Origin: an uncultured Lachnospiraceae bacterium
GTDB lineage: Bacteria; Bacillota; Clostridia; Lachnospirales; Lachnospiraceae
Reading direction: 5' to 3'
Length of the DNA stretch: 64,000 bases
Assembly (NCBI GenBank): GCA_947589095.1
Contig: CANQBX010000013.1
Span: forward strand, 1 to 64,000
Under the pieces are notes generated by a model. That model did no database searches and was not told the origin of the DNA. It saw only the letters and a program-made list of their open reading frames with translations. The position numbers and the translations under genes were made by a program. This document shows, one piece after another, positions 17,942 through 27,368 of the stretch. Each line of letters opens with the position of its first letter. The first letter of the stretch is position 1.

Positions 17942-18703
17942 ATGGACGCTTACAGCGGATTTGCGGCGGTCTACGACGCATTTATGGACAATATTCCCTA
18001 TGAGGAGTGGGCGGAATATCTGACCGGACTTCTGGCAGACTATGGAGTGACGGACGGCCTGCTTCTGGAGCTGGGATGCGGCACCGGCAGCCTGACGGAG
18101 CTTCTGGCGCGGCGCGGCTTCGATATGATCGGCGTGGACGTGTCGGAGGAAATGCTGCAGGCGGCCATGGAGAAGCGCGCGGAGTCCGGGCTGGACATCC
18201 TGTATCTTTTGCAGGATATGCGCGAGTTTGAGCTTTACGGCACGGTGGCGGCGGTGGTCAGTATCTGCGACAGCATGAATTACCTGACGGAGTACGGGGA
18301 TCTGGTGACGGTGTTAAAGCTGGTGAATAACTATCTGGATCCGGGGGGCGTATTCATTTTCGATCTGAATACGATCCATAAGTACCGGGATGAGATCGGG
18401 GAGGAGACCATTGCGGAGAGCCGCGAGGACGCCGGATTCATCTGGGAGAATTATTTTGACGAGGACAGCCGGATCAATGAATACGATCTGACGCTGTTTG
18501 TGAGGGAAGCCGGGGATCTGTACCGGCGGTACGACGAGACCCATTTCCAGAGGGCTTATGAGCTTGCGGAAATCAGGCGGGCGGCGGAGGAGGCCGGGAT
18601 GGAGTTTGTGACTGCCTATGATGCCTTTACCCGCGAGGCGCCGCGCGAGGACAGCGAGAGGATCTATGTGGTGCTGCGGGAACACGGAAAAGCACTTGAC
18701 TGA
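17942..18703 (+). CDS. Class I SAM-dependent methyltransferase
   Basis: A 253-residue methyltransferase: N-terminal YSGFAAVYDAFMDNIPYEEW, SAM motif LLELGCGTGSLTELL, acidic ribose contact IGVDVSEEML, then VVSICDSMNYL and PGGVFIFDLNT. It fits the small-molecule methyltransferase-like proteins (Methyltransf_25 plus C-terminal extension) that commonly sit beside hslO in Lachnospiraceae. Substrate unknown. The ATG at 17942 begins the conserved sequence and has AAGGGAAG upstream; an ATG at 17921 would add seven residues. Confidence 0.85.
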   Translation: MDAYSGFAAVYDAFMDNIPYEEWAEYLTGLLADYGVTDGLLLELGCGTGSLTELLARRGFDMIGVDVSEEMLQAAMEKRAESGLDILYLLQDMREFELYGTVAAVVSICDSMNYLTEYGDLVTVLKLVNNYLDPGGVFIFDLNTIHKYRDEIGEETIAESREDAGFIWENYFDEDSRINEYDLTLFVREAGDLYRRYDETHFQRAYELAEIRRAAEEAGMEFVTAYDAFTREAPREDSERIYVVLREHGKALD

Positions 18704-18903
18704 AAGAGCGGAGACTGTGCAAGCGCCGGGTATCCCGACCGAGGGTGCAAGAACTGTGTGAAATTACCGGGCTGAAGGAGCGGAAGCTGCTGGAGTGCCG
18801 GGGGATGCCCGGCTGGAGCGCGCTGAGATTTGCCGGGCGTGATCGGCCTGCAGCCGTACCGACAGCATTATGGCGGAAAAGCCGGAAAGGGAGCAGATAG
18901 AAT

Positions 18904-19788
18904 ATGGCAGATTATATTATCCGTGCCACGGCGGCCGGCGGGCAGGTAAGGGCGTTCGCGTCCACGACCAGGGACGTGGTGGAGACGGCCCGGGCCGGCC
19001 ATAATACGAGTCCGGTGGCGACGGCGGCCCTGGGCCGTCTTCTGACGGCGGCCGGCATGATGGGAAGCATGATGAAGGGAGAGGACGACCTTCTGACGAT
19101 CAAGATCCAGGGGGACGGTCCCATCGGAAGTCTGACGGTGACGGCGGATTCGAAGGGCGATGTGAAGGGCTACGTTGCCAATCCCCAGGTGATGCTTCCG
19201 CCCAACGCCCAGGGAAAGCTGGATGTGGGCGGCGCGCTTGGGATCGGCGTGCTCAGCGTGATCATGGATATCGGATTAAAGGAGCCTTATGTGGGGCAGA
19301 CGATCCTGGTAAGCGGCGAGATCGCCGAGGATCTGACCTATTATTACGCCACGTCGGAGCAGACGCCGTCGTCGGTGGCCCTGGGCGTTCTGATGAATAA
19401 GGATAATACGGTGGGGCAGGCCGGCGGATTTATCATTCAGATGATGCCGGGAGCGTCGGATGAGATCGCGGCGAAGATCGAGGAGAAGCTGGCAGGGATT
19501 GCTTCCGTGACGTCCCTTCTGGATGCGGGACAGATGCCGGAGGATATGCTTGAGACGCTTCTCGGCGATATCGGCCTGGAGATCACGGACCGGCTGGATA
19601 CCCGGTTCTACTGCGGCTGCAATAAGGCGCGGGTAGAGAAGGCGCTGATCAGTATCGGAAAGAAGGATCTGCAGGAAATGATCGACGACGGCAAGCCGGT
19701 CGAGGCGGGGTGCCATTTCTGCGGGAAGAAGTACACGTTTACGGTACCGGAGCTGGAGGAACTGCTTCATAAAGCGGAAAGAAAGTAG
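18904..19788 (+). CDS. hslO: Hsp33 redox-regulated chaperone
   Basis: A 294-residue holdase activated by oxidation in the cytoplasm. The N-terminal domain has the family pattern (TSPVATAALGRLLTAAGMMGSMMKG, GPIGSLTVTADSKGDVKGYV). The C-terminal zinc site is complete: FYCGCNKARVEKAL and AGCHFCGKKY supply the C-x-C and C-x2-C cysteines. Length is normal. The 200 bases upstream show no recognisable gene. It is convergent with the cold-shock gene and shares the terminator between them. Confidence 0.95.
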   Translation: MADYIIRATAAGGQVRAFASTTRDVVETARAGHNTSPVATAALGRLLTAAGMMGSMMKGEDDLLTIKIQGDGPIGSLTVTADSKGDVKGYVANPQVMLPPNAQGKLDVGGALGIGVLSVIMDIGLKEPYVGQTILVSGEIAEDLTYYYATSEQTPSSVALGVLMNKDNTVGQAGGFIIQMMPGASDEIAAKIEEKLAGIASVTSLLDAGQMPEDMLETLLGDIGLEITDRLDTRFYCGCNKARVEKALISIGKKDLQEMIDDGKPVEAGCHFCGKKYTFTVPELEELLHKAERK

Positions 19789-19811
19789 AAGAACGCGGTG
19801 AAAGGCATACG

Positions 19812-19849
19812 AAAAGAGCCATCCCCTTGCAGGTCGGGGTGGCTCTCAG
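19812..19849 (-). terminator. Terminator between hslO and the cold-shock gene
   Basis: AGAGCCATCCCC pairs with GGGGTGGCTCT. On the minus strand the stem is followed by TTTTC, so it best serves the cold-shock transcript; it may also act on hslO. Confidence 0.7.
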
Positions 19850-19905
19850 TCGTAATCTGCCGGTGTGTCTGTATCGATACTACATAAATAAAGGTACACT
19901 GCTGA

Positions 19906-20106
19906 TTAAAGTTTTGTCACATTGGTAGCCTGTGGTCCCTTGGCGCCTTCTACTACGTCGAATTCTACCGCCGCGCCTTCTTCGAGGGTCTTATAGCCTT
20001 CCATGTTCAGACCGGAATAATGTACGAATACGTCCTTTCCGTTCTCATCACAGATAAAGCCGTAGCCCTTCTGGTTGTTAAACCACTTAACTGTACCTTT
20101 GCTCAT
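19906..20106 (-). CDS. csp: Cold-shock protein (CspA/CspB family)
   Basis: A 66-residue OB-fold RNA/DNA-binding protein with both nucleic-acid motifs: KGYGFI (RNP1-like) and VFVHYS (RNP2-like), opening [12 protein letters not shown]. It acts as an RNA chaperone. GGAGG lies upstream of the ATG complementary to 20106. It has a near-consensus promoter and a leader of about 55 bases, long enough for the temperature-sensitive folding known for this family. Confidence 0.96.
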   Translation of the reverse strand: MSKGTVKWFNNQKGYGFICDENGKDVFVHYSGLNMEGYKTLEEGAAVEFDVVEGAKGPQATNVTKL

Positions 20107-20167
20107 GACTGATACCTCCAAAAGAAAAGATAGTATTGTTGCTGCTCGAAATTTCGCAACTGTAGTA

Positions 20168-20196
20168 AGAATAGCATAATTGTAAAAAAGTGTCAA
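20168..20196 (-). promoter_or_regulatory. Promoter of the cold-shock gene
   Basis: On the minus strand TTGACA (perfect), a 17-base spacer and TATTCT. Confidence 0.8.
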
Positions 20197-20260
20197 ATAT
20201 TTTCCGAGGAATATTCCGAAAAGTACCGAAAAAAGTACAAACAAGCAGGAGGGATTTGCT

Positions 20261-20812
20261 GTGTTGTGGCGGAACGCGTGGCATCATTTTATTACGATCA
20301 CCGAGCATAAGATGCTCGTTATGAAGAATTGTTTCAGAGTGGGGCTTTATAAGCAGGGACTTTGTCACGATTTGTCCAAATATTCTCCCGAGGAATTCTG
20401 GACCGGCGTGAAATATTATCAGGGGACGCGCAGCCCTAACGCGGCGGAGAGGGAGGAGAAGGGGTATTCTCTGGCCTGGCTGCACCACAAGGGACGCAAT
20501 AAGCATCATTTTGAATATTGGCTGGATTTCTCCCTGGGAGAACCGAAAGGGCTGATCGGGCAGAAGATGCCGGTGAATTATGTTGTGGAGATGGTCATGG
20601 ACCGGATCGCCGCCTGCAGGGTTTACCGGGGGAAGGATTATACAGATTCCAGTCCGCTTGAATATTACAAATGGGAGCGGCCCCATGTAAAACCGGTGAT
20701 GCATCCGGATACGAACCGGCTGCTGGAGAGGATCCTGGTGATGCTGAGCCGGGAAGGGGAAGAGAAGACGTTCCGGTACATGCGGCGGCTGTTAAAGAAG
20801 GGGACGTATTAA
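20261..20812 (+). CDS. DUF5662 family protein
   Basis: A 183-residue protein with His-rich conserved blocks: [48 protein letters not shown] and [16 protein letters not shown]. The spaced His/Asp residues ([14 protein letters not shown]) suggest an HD-like metal-dependent hydrolase fold, but activity is not established. The start is GTG at 20261 with AGGAGG (20247-20252) eight bases upstream. It faces away from the cold-shock gene and the two promoters share this interval. Confidence 0.85.
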   Translation: MLWRNAWHHFITITEHKMLVMKNCFRVGLYKQGLCHDLSKYSPEEFWTGVKYYQGTRSPNAAEREEKGYSLAWLHHKGRNKHHFEYWLDFSLGEPKGLIGQKMPVNYVVEMVMDRIAACRVYRGKDYTDSSPLEYYKWERPHVKPVMHPDTNRLLERILVMLSREGEEKTFRYMRRLLKKGTY

Positions 20813-20825
20813 GGAGTATATTTTT

Positions 20826-20873
20826 ATGCGCGTCCGGCAAACTATAAGAAGCGGCGGAACAGATTCTGTTTGA
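20826..20873 (+). CDS. Possible 15-residue peptide after DUF5662
   Basis: AAGGAG, overlapping the DUF5662 stop, is nine bases from an ATG opening a 15-codon frame (MRVRQTIRSGGTDSV). Nothing else supports it, and it may be chance. Confidence 0.15.
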   Translation: MRVRQTIRSGGTDSV

Positions 20874-20952
20874 TTGCGGCGGTATGCGGAAAATGGCAGC
20901 GCCGGCGGATGGCTGAGCTGCCGGAAATGAATCAGTCTGCGGAGGGCCGGAC

Positions 20953-21666
20953 ATGGACGAGAATCAGGAAGCGAAGACGACGGATAAGGAGAGCGAACGG
21001 AGGGAAGACGAAAGGCTTAAGGAGTACGGCCAGATGACCCTGGACGGGGGCGGGCGCAGGCAGAAGATCCATCTGCTGTCCATTATCGGCGAAGTGGAGG
21101 GCCATGAGAACGCGCCGGGCAGCAGCAAGACTACCAAGTACGACCATGTTCTGCCGAGTCTTGCGGCCATCGAGGACAACGAAGAGGTGGAAGGACTGCT
21201 GGTTCTTCTGAATACGTCCGGCGGCGACGTGGACGCGGGACTTGCGATCGCGGAAATGATCGCCTCATTAAGCGTTCCGACGGTCTCGCTGGTGCTTGGC
21301 GGCAGCCATTCCATCGGCGTTCCGCTGGCGGTATCCACAGATTATTCCTTTATCGTGCCTACGGGGACGATGATGATCCATCCGGTACGAATGAGCGGCA
21401 TGGTGATCGGAGCGTCCCAGACCTACGAATATTTTGAAATGATCCAGGACCGGATCTTAAGCTTCATCACGGAGCATTCTTCCATCGGTTATGACCAGGT
21501 GAAGAGCCTTATGTTAAATACGAAGATGCTGACACGGGATCTTGGTACGGTGCTCGTCGGCCGGGAAGCCGTGGAGAACGGATTGATCAACGAAGTCGGC
21601 GGTATCCGGGAAGCTCTCGCGAAGCTTCATCGGATGATCTCGGACGGCGGGCGGCGGCGGCGTTAG
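20953..21666 (+). CDS. tepA: ClpP-fold serine protease, TepA-like
   Basis: A 237-residue member of the ClpP/crotonase superfamily. The nucleophile region is GGSHSIGVPLA, the His region MMIHPVRMSG, and LLVLLNTSGGDVDAGLAIAEMI is the oxyanion strand. It is closest in layout to TepA (YmfB) of Bacillus, which lies near spoIIIE just as this gene precedes ftsK. The N-terminal ~35 residues are charged and disordered. It probably cleaves peptides in the cytoplasm; the TepA assignment rests on synteny and length. Confidence 0.8.
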   Translation: MDENQEAKTTDKESERREDERLKEYGQMTLDGGGRRQKIHLLSIIGEVEGHENAPGSSKTTKYDHVLPSLAAIEDNEEVEGLLVLLNTSGGDVDAGLAIAEMIASLSVPTVSLVLGGSHSIGVPLAVSTDYSFIVPTGTMMIHPVRMSGMVIGASQTYEYFEMIQDRILSFITEHSSIGYDQVKSLMLNTKMLTRDLGTVLVGREAVENGLINEVGGIREALAKLHRMISDGGRRRR

Positions 21667-21710
21667 ACCGCCGGGAAATTTACACCGGGAAATTTGAAGC
21701 TGTGTTTGCC

Positions 21711-21739
21711 TTGCAATTTTCTCCCATATTTTGTATACT
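21711..21739 (+). promoter_or_regulatory. Promoter of ftsK
   Basis: TTGCAA, 17-base spacer, TATACT, about 40 bases before the GTG start. Confidence 0.7.
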
Positions 21740-21777
21740 ATACTTCGACGGGATGAGGTTAAGGAGGCAGACAGAAC

Positions 21778-24700
21778 GTGGCGAACAGTACGAATCGCAA
21801 AAAAACCACAGGAAGCGGCAGAAAGACGTCCGGCTCCAAAGCGAAGAGCGGCGGGCGCAGGGCGCCGGAGCCGGAACCGGAGAGCAGTTTTCTTCCGGCC
21901 GAGGTATTTATCCTGACGTCGTTTGCTGTGGCGGTGCTTTTATTCTTAAGTAATTTCAGGCTCTGCGGCAGTCTGGGCGGTGTTCTCCGCTCGGTGCAGC
22001 TGGGCCTCTTTGGCATGGTCGGATTTACAGCCCCGATTCTGATCTTTGTGGGGACATGCTTTGCGCTGGCAAATCGGGGAAGCAGCCTGGCGCATGTCAA
22101 GCTGGCGGCCGTGATCGTGGGAGTGTGGGCTCTGTGCGGGCTTGCGGAGATGCTTTTCGGAGCCGGCTATGTACCCGGCCAGAAGATATCAGAGATCTAT
22201 GGGCGCTGCGCGGAAAGCGGACTGGGAGGCGGCGTGCTGGGAGGCGTACTGGTCGTGGGTATCGGCTCCCTTCTGGGGTCGATCGGCGTCTATCTGATCC
22301 TCCTGGCGGTGCTTGTGATCTGCGCCGTCTGTATCACGGAGAAGTCGGTGGTTTCCGTGGTGAAGCGCGGCGGCGGGAAGGCGTATCAGTATGCGAAGGA
22401 GGACGCGGACCGCAGGAGAGTGGTTCGGGAGGAGCGAAAGGAAGAGCGCAGGCGGCTGCGGGAGGAGCAGAAGGTCCGCGGCGTGAACCTGAATTCAACA
22501 AAGATTGAGGATATTTCCGCGGAGACCACGGACGAGGCGGCTGCGGGCTATGACGGCGGAGGCGCGCCGGACGGAGCCGGTGGCGGCGGCCGCGGCGGTG
22601 CGTATGATAACGGCGGCCGGGAGGACGCTGCGGATTACGCTGCGGAAGAGGCGAAGGCGGATCCCGCCCCGAATAACGGCGGCCCGGAGGATGACTTTGA
22701 CGGGAATGGGAGATGGACCGTGGCCTATGATGATTACGGTCCGTCCGAGGCGTACGGAGCCGGAAGAGACGGAGGAAGGACGCCGGCCGGATCCGGTCGG
22801 GGACCGCGCCTGGTCGGAGGACAGGAATTTGATCCGGAGGCGGGCAACCAGGGCTTCATGGACGGCCTTCTGCCGGATGAATATAGAAACGGCGGAAAGA
22901 ATCTCAGCCGGGCCGATGTATTTACAGGCAATATCACGAGGCCGCCCGTTTACATTGATCCGGAGGACGATTCGGTGCCGTTTGACGCCTATCCGGTCAT
23001 GACGGAACCGCAGGCGGAGCCTGTGCGGGACGACGCCCGCGGGGATGTATATACGGATGATTATCCGGAAATGCACGGAGAGATTTCCGCAGGCGGACGG
23101 ACGGACGATACGGCGGACTGGCCGGAGATCACGGTTGACGGCGCGGAGCGGGAATCCGGAATCTTCGGAAACGGCGGAGCGGAGCGGAAACCCGGCGCTT
23201 TTGGGACAGACGGCGCGTCGGAGGGGGATCCGGCATACGGAGCCGCGCGCGCCTTCGGCGAGGGGGAAGCGGCCGGCAGGACGATTACTGTAGAGGAAGG
23301 CACGAAAAAGGTAGTGACTGCCTCGGGCAAGATCATCGAGAGCGACACGGAGGCGCTTCAGAAGAAGCTGGAGAGCCGCCGGCAGGAGGCCCGCGAGGAG
23401 AAATTCGCCGGGGCGGACGCAGACGCCGCCCGGTCGCTGGGCCGCACAGACGCGCAGGGCGGACCGGCGGCGCCTGCGCAGAAGCCGAAGCCGGCAGTGA
23501 AGAAGAAATATGTGTTCCCGCCGATGAATCTGCTGACCCGCGGACCGGGCGGCAGCGGGAATCAGTCGGACAAGGAGTACCGGGAGACTGCGATCAAGCT
23601 GCAGCAGACCCTGCGGGATTTCGGCGTGGGCGTGACCGTGACCAATGTGAGCTGCGGCCCGTCCGTGACGCGTTATGAGCTGCATCCGGAGCAGGGCGTG
23701 AAGGTCAGCCGCATTGTGGGCCTGGCCGACGACATCAAGCTGAGCCTGGCGGCGGCGGATATCCGCATCGAGGCGCCGATCCCGGGCAAATCCGCCGTGG
23801 GCATCGAGGTGCCGAACAAGGAGAAGAACGCGGTATATCTGAGGGAGCTGCTGGAATCGGAGGAATTTAAGAGCAGCCAGTCAAAGCTGACGTTCGCCGT
23901 CGGCAAGGATATCGGCGGGCAGGTGATCGTTACCGATATCGCGAAGATGCCCCATGTGCTGATTGCGGGAGCCACCGGTTCCGGCAAGTCGGTCTGTATC
24001 AATACGCTGATCATGAGCATCATTTATAAGGCGGATCCGGAAGATGTGAAGATGATCATGGTGGATCCCAAGGTGGTGGAATTAAGCGCGTATAACGGCA
24101 TTCCGCATCTGCTGATCCCGGTGGTGACGGATCCGAAGAAGGCCTCCGGAGCCCTGAACTGGGCGGTGGCGGAGATGGACGACCGCTATAAGAAATTCGC
24201 GGCCGCCGGCGTGCGCGACCTGAAGGGCTATAACGCGAAGGTCGAGACGCTCAAGGATATTGAAGATGAGAATAAACCGGTGAAGATGCCGCAGATCCTG
24301 ATCATCATCGACGAGCTGGCGGATCTGATGATGGTGGCGCCGGGCGAGGTGGAGGGTTCCATCTGCCGTCTGGCCCAGCTGGCCAGAGCCGCGGGCATTC
24401 ATCTGGTGATCGCGACCCAGCGGCCTTCGGTGGATGTTATCACCGGACTGATCAAGGCCAACGTGCCGTCCAGGATCGCGTTCGCGACTTCGTCGGGAAC
24501 CGATTCCAGAACGATACTGGATATGGTGGGAGCGGAGAAGCTTCTGGGCAAGGGCGATATGCTGTTCTTCCCGTCGGGAATACCCAAGCCGCAGCGTGTA
24601 CAGGGCGCGCTGGTGACGGATTCCGAGGTATCGAAGGTGGTCGATTTCCTGAAAAAGCAGGGCATGGCCGTCGATTATGATATCGATATCGAGAATCAGA

Positions 24701-24960
24701 TCTCCATGCCGGTCACGGAAAGCGGCGGGGACAGCCGCAGCGACCGGGACGAGTATTTTGCCCAGGCGGGCCGTTTCATCATCGAGAAGGACAAGGCGTC
24801 TATCGGCATGCTGCAGCGGATGTACAAGATTGGCTTCAACCGGGCGGCAAGGATCATGGACCAGCTGGCGGAGGCGGGCGTCGTGAGCGAGGACGAAGGT
24901 ACCAAACCCAGGAAGGTGCTGATGACGCTGGAAGAGTTCGAGGAGATGCTGAACGGCTAG
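21778..24960 (+). CDS. ftsK: DNA translocase FtsK/SpoIIIE
   Basis: A 1060-residue membrane-anchored DNA pump. A basic N-terminus is followed by four predicted helices (about 37-180). Next comes an unusually long linker (about 200-580) rich in Gly, Asp, Glu, Arg and Pro, then the motor with GATGSGKS (near 731), IIIDELADLMM (Walker B) and the conserved LARAAGIHLVIATQRPS. The C-terminus (about 990-1055) is the winged-helix gamma domain that reads KOPS/SRS-type DNA (MLQRMYKIGFNRAARIMDQLAEAGVV). The start is GTG with AAGGAGG ten bases upstream. It moves chromosome DNA at division or sporulation septa. Confidence 0.95.
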   Translation: MANSTNRKKTTGSGRKTSGSKAKSGGRRAPEPEPESSFLPAEVFILTSFAVAVLLFLSNFRLCGSLGGVLRSVQLGLFGMVGFTAPILIFVGTCFALANRGSSLAHVKLAAVIVGVWALCGLAEMLFGAGYVPGQKISEIYGRCAESGLGGGVLGGVLVVGIGSLLGSIGVYLILLAVLVICAVCITEKSVVSVVKRGGGKAYQYAKEDADRRRVVREERKEERRRLREEQKVRGVNLNSTKIEDISAETTDEAAAGYDGGGAPDGAGGGGRGGAYDNGGREDAADYAAEEAKADPAPNNGGPEDDFDGNGRWTVAYDDYGPSEAYGAGRDGGRTPAGSGRGPRLVGGQEFDPEAGNQGFMDGLLPDEYRNGGKNLSRADVFTGNITRPPVYIDPEDDSVPFDAYPVMTEPQAEPVRDDARGDVYTDDYPEMHGEISAGGRTDDTADWPEITVDGAERESGIFGNGGAERKPGAFGTDGASEGDPAYGAARAFGEGEAAGRTITVEEGTKKVVTASGKIIESDTEALQKKLESRRQEAREEKFAGADADAARSLGRTDAQGGPAAPAQKPKPAVKKKYVFPPMNLLTRGPGGSGNQSDKEYRETAIKLQQTLRDFGVGVTVTNVSCGPSVTRYELHPEQGVKVSRIVGLADDIKLSLAAADIRIEAPIPGKSAVGIEVPNKEKNAVYLRELLESEEFKSSQSKLTFAVGKDIGGQVIVTDIAKMPHVLIAGATGSGKSVCINTLIMSIIYKADPEDVKMIMVDPKVVELSAYNGIPHLLIPVVTDPKKASGALNWAVAEMDDRYKKFAAAGVRDLKGYNAKVETLKDIEDENKPVKMPQILIIIDELADLMMVAPGEVEGSICRLAQLARAAGIHLVIATQRPSVDVITGLIKANVPSRIAFATSSGTDSRTILDMVGAEKLLGKGDMLFFPSGIPKPQRVQGALVTDSEVSKVVDFLKKQGMAVDYDIDIENQISMPVTESGGDSRSDRDEYFAQAGRFIIEKDKASIGMLQRMYKIGFNRAARIMDQLAEAGVVSEDEGTKPRKVLMTLEEFEEMLNG

Positions 24961-25262
24961 AGTTCAGACCGCGGAGCAGCGGGTGGAAGAGCAGGAGTCC
25001 AGGGCCTTCTGCCGGATTAGAGCAGGAGTCCAGGGCCTTTGGCCGGATAGAGCAGGAATTAAGAGCTTTCTGCCGGAGCTGGTTCTGCAGAAAACAAATT
25101 TCTAAAACTGCTTCTGTGTCTGCATGCCTGTGAAACCGCCTGCAAGGCGTCTTTGCAGAGAGCAGTTTTAACAGGAAAGCATAAGCAATGGAATGGTCAG
25201 TCCTGACTGGCTTCAATATATCTAACCACCACAACCTTATTGCAGAAGGAGGACATCGACAC
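24961..25262. other. ftsK-fhs intergenic region
   Basis: About 300 bases with no gene. It holds a three-unit tandem repeat (24988-25077) and an imperfect hairpin whose outer arms are AAAACTGCT (25104-25112) and AGCAGTTTT (25161-25169), a possible ftsK terminator or fhs leader structure. Confidence 0.6.
24988..25077 (+). repeat. Three tandem ~30-base repeats
   Basis: Units begin AGAGCAGGAGTCCAGGGCCT at 24988 and 25019, and a diverged copy begins AGAGCAGGAATTAAGAGCTT at 25049. Each ends in GCCGGA. No reading frame with a ribosome binding site covers them. Confidence 0.7.
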
Positions 25263-26933
25263 ATGAAAACAGATATTCAGATTGCGCAGGAAGCGGCCAT
25301 GCTGCCCATCTGTGAGGTGGCGGCGAATTATGGGATCGCCGAGGACGACCTGGAGCTTTACGGGAAGTACAAGGCGAAGCTGACGGACGAACTCTGGGAA
25401 CAGGTCAAGGACCGCCCCGACGGGAAGCTGGTTCTGGTGACCGCCATCAATCCGACTCCCGCGGGAGAAGGCAAGACGACCACCAGCATCGGACTGGCCG
25501 ACGCGCTGAACCGTCTGGGGAAGAAGACCATGCTGGCTCTGCGCGAGCCGTCCCTGGGACCGTGCTTCGGCATCAAAGGCGGCGCGGCCGGCGGAGGGTA
25601 CGCCCAGGTGGTGCCGATGGAGGATCTGAACCTTCATTTTACAGGAGATTTTCACGCGATCACATCCGCCAATAACCTGCTGGCGGCGCTTCTGGATAAC
25701 CATATCCATCAGGGCAACGCTCTGGGGATCGACACCCGCCAGGTGCTCTGGAAGAGGTGCCTGGATATGAACGACCGGGCGTTGCGCAATATCGTGATCG
25801 GCCTTGGCGCCAAGGCGGACGGCTTCGTGCGGGAGGATCATTTCATCATCACCGTGGCGTCGGAGATCATGGCGATCCTTTGCCTGGCGGACAACATGGA
25901 GGATCTGAAGGCCAGGCTCGGCCGGATCATCGTGGCTTATAATTACGCCGGCGAGCCGGTGACGGCGAAGGATCTGAACGCGGTAGGCGCCATGGCGGCG
26001 CTTTTAAAGGACGCGATCAAGCCCAACCTGATCCAGACCCTGGAGCACAACGGGGCCATGGTCCACGGCGGGCCGTTCGCCAATATCGCTCACGGCTGCA
26101 ACAGCGTCCGGGCCACGAAGACGGCGCTCAAGCTGGCGGATATCGTGGTGACGGAGGCCGGCTTCGGCGCGGATCTGGGCGCGGAGAAGTTCCTGGACAT
26201 CAAGTGCCGTATGGCGGGACTGAAGCCGGACGCGGTGGTGCTGGTGGCGACGGTAAGGGCGCTTAAGTATAACGGCGGCGTGCCGAAGACGGAGCTGGGT
26301 ACGGAGAATCTGGAAGCGCTTAAGAAGGGCATCGTGAACCTGGAGAAGCACATCGAGAATATCCAGAAGTATGGCGTACCGGTCGTGGTAACGCTGAATT
26401 CCTTCCTGACCGACACGGAGGCGGAGTATGAGTTTATCCGCGATTTCTGTGAGAAGAGGGGCTGTGAATTCGCGCTGTCCGAGGTCTGGGCCAAAGGCGG
26501 CGAGGGCGGCGAGGCGCTGGCTTCTAAAGTGATCGGGACGTTAGAGACGAAAGAGAGCCATTATCATCCGCTGTACGGCGACGAGCTGAGCCTGGCGGAG
26601 AAGATCGAGACCGTGGCGAAGGAGATCTACGGGGCCGACGGCGTGGATTACGCTCCCGCGGCGGCGAAGGCGCTTAGGCAGATCGAGGCCATGGGCTTCG
26701 GCCGTATGCCGGTCTGCATGGCCAAGACCCAGTATTCCCTGTCGGACGACCAGAACAAGCTGGGACGGCCCACCGGCTTCCGTATCAATGTCCGCGACGT
26801 CTATGTGTCGGCGGGCGCGGGCTTCGTGGTGGCGATCACCGGCGCGATCATGACCATGCCGGGACTGCCGAAGAAGCCGGCGGCGGACAATATCGATGTG
26901 AATGAAGAGGGAAAGATCGTAGGACTTTTCTAA
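25263..26933 (+). CDS. fhs: Formate-tetrahydrofolate ligase
   Basis: A 556-residue enzyme that makes 10-formyl-THF from formate, THF and ATP, a step of one-carbon metabolism and of the Wood-Ljungdahl methyl branch. The P-loop is [14 protein letters not shown], followed by [20 protein letters not shown] and the conserved FTGDFHAIT and [15 protein letters not shown] blocks. Length is normal. The ATG at 25263 follows AAGGAGG at 25246-25252. It appears to be a single-gene unit. Confidence 0.97.
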   Translation: MKTDIQIAQEAAMLPICEVAANYGIAEDDLELYGKYKAKLTDELWEQVKDRPDGKLVLVTAINPTPAGEGKTTTSIGLADALNRLGKKTMLALREPSLGPCFGIKGGAAGGGYAQVVPMEDLNLHFTGDFHAITSANNLLAALLDNHIHQGNALGIDTRQVLWKRCLDMNDRALRNIVIGLGAKADGFVREDHFIITVASEIMAILCLADNMEDLKARLGRIIVAYNYAGEPVTAKDLNAVGAMAALLKDAIKPNLIQTLEHNGAMVHGGPFANIAHGCNSVRATKTALKLADIVVTEAGFGADLGAEKFLDIKCRMAGLKPDAVVLVATVRALKYNGGVPKTELGTENLEALKKGIVNLEKHIENIQKYGVPVVVTLNSFLTDTEAEYEFIRDFCEKRGCEFALSEVWAKGGEGGEALASKVIGTLETKESHYHPLYGDELSLAEKIETVAKEIYGADGVDYAPAAAKALRQIEAMGFGRMPVCMAKTQYSLSDDQNKLGRPTGFRINVRDVYVSAGAGFVVAITGAIMTMPGLPKKPAADNIDVNEEGKIVGLF

Positions 26934-27368
26934 AGACAGGCGGGGCTGCTGCAGGATGGATCTCTCGCCTTAAGGCGGCGGGAGATCCGGGCCGGCGGCG
27001 GCCCCTGTATTGCGTCTGTAAGTTAAATATTAATGGCAGTTTTTATGTATCATATCTGCACACGAAAAGCCTGCTGGAGACAGCCTTTTGTATCTCTATA
27101 CGAACCAGGGCGCCAGCAGTGTAAATGAATGAGCGCTAATGACATTTTATGTGTTGACATACATAATACAGTACAGGCAGATGCATAGGGCTGGAAAGGT
27201 TTGCTTACCTTGCGGTCAGATGATCTGGCTTTTCAGGTGCGTTCGGTATGTGCGGACAGGAAGGCTTCAGGCGCAGGCGGCCTTCCTGCGGAATATTATG
27301 ATGTCAGGGGGATGTATTCTTTCCTCACGCATCATGCCTGCGAAACGAATTGACTGGCGGAGGTTGAC
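26934..27368. other. fhs-murE intergenic region
   Basis: About 435 bases without a convincing gene. It contains a GGATCTC/GAGATCC hairpin (26958-26988) directly followed by a GGGCC/GGCCC hairpin, an AAAAG...CTTTT hairpin (27066-27089) that may terminate fhs, the half-element CAGGGCGCCAG (27106-27116), a promoter candidate, and a CAGGAAGGC/GCCTTCCTG hairpin (27257-27288) in the murE leader. Confidence 0.6.
27139..27167 (+). promoter_or_regulatory. Candidate promoter for the murE-led series
   Basis: ATGACA, 17-base spacer, CATAAT. It would give a leader of about 195 bases containing the 27257-27288 hairpin. Confidence 0.45.

Noticed and set aside
22495..23685. 396-residue open frame on the minus strand
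   Set aside because: Antisense of the low-complexity ftsK linker.
24988..25077. CRISPR array
   Set aside because: Repeats are directly adjacent with no unique spacers, and no cas genes are present.
25081..25262. THF riboswitch before fhs
   Set aside because: Only a simple imperfect hairpin is seen; I could not place the THF riboswitch conserved cores. A covariance-model search would decide.
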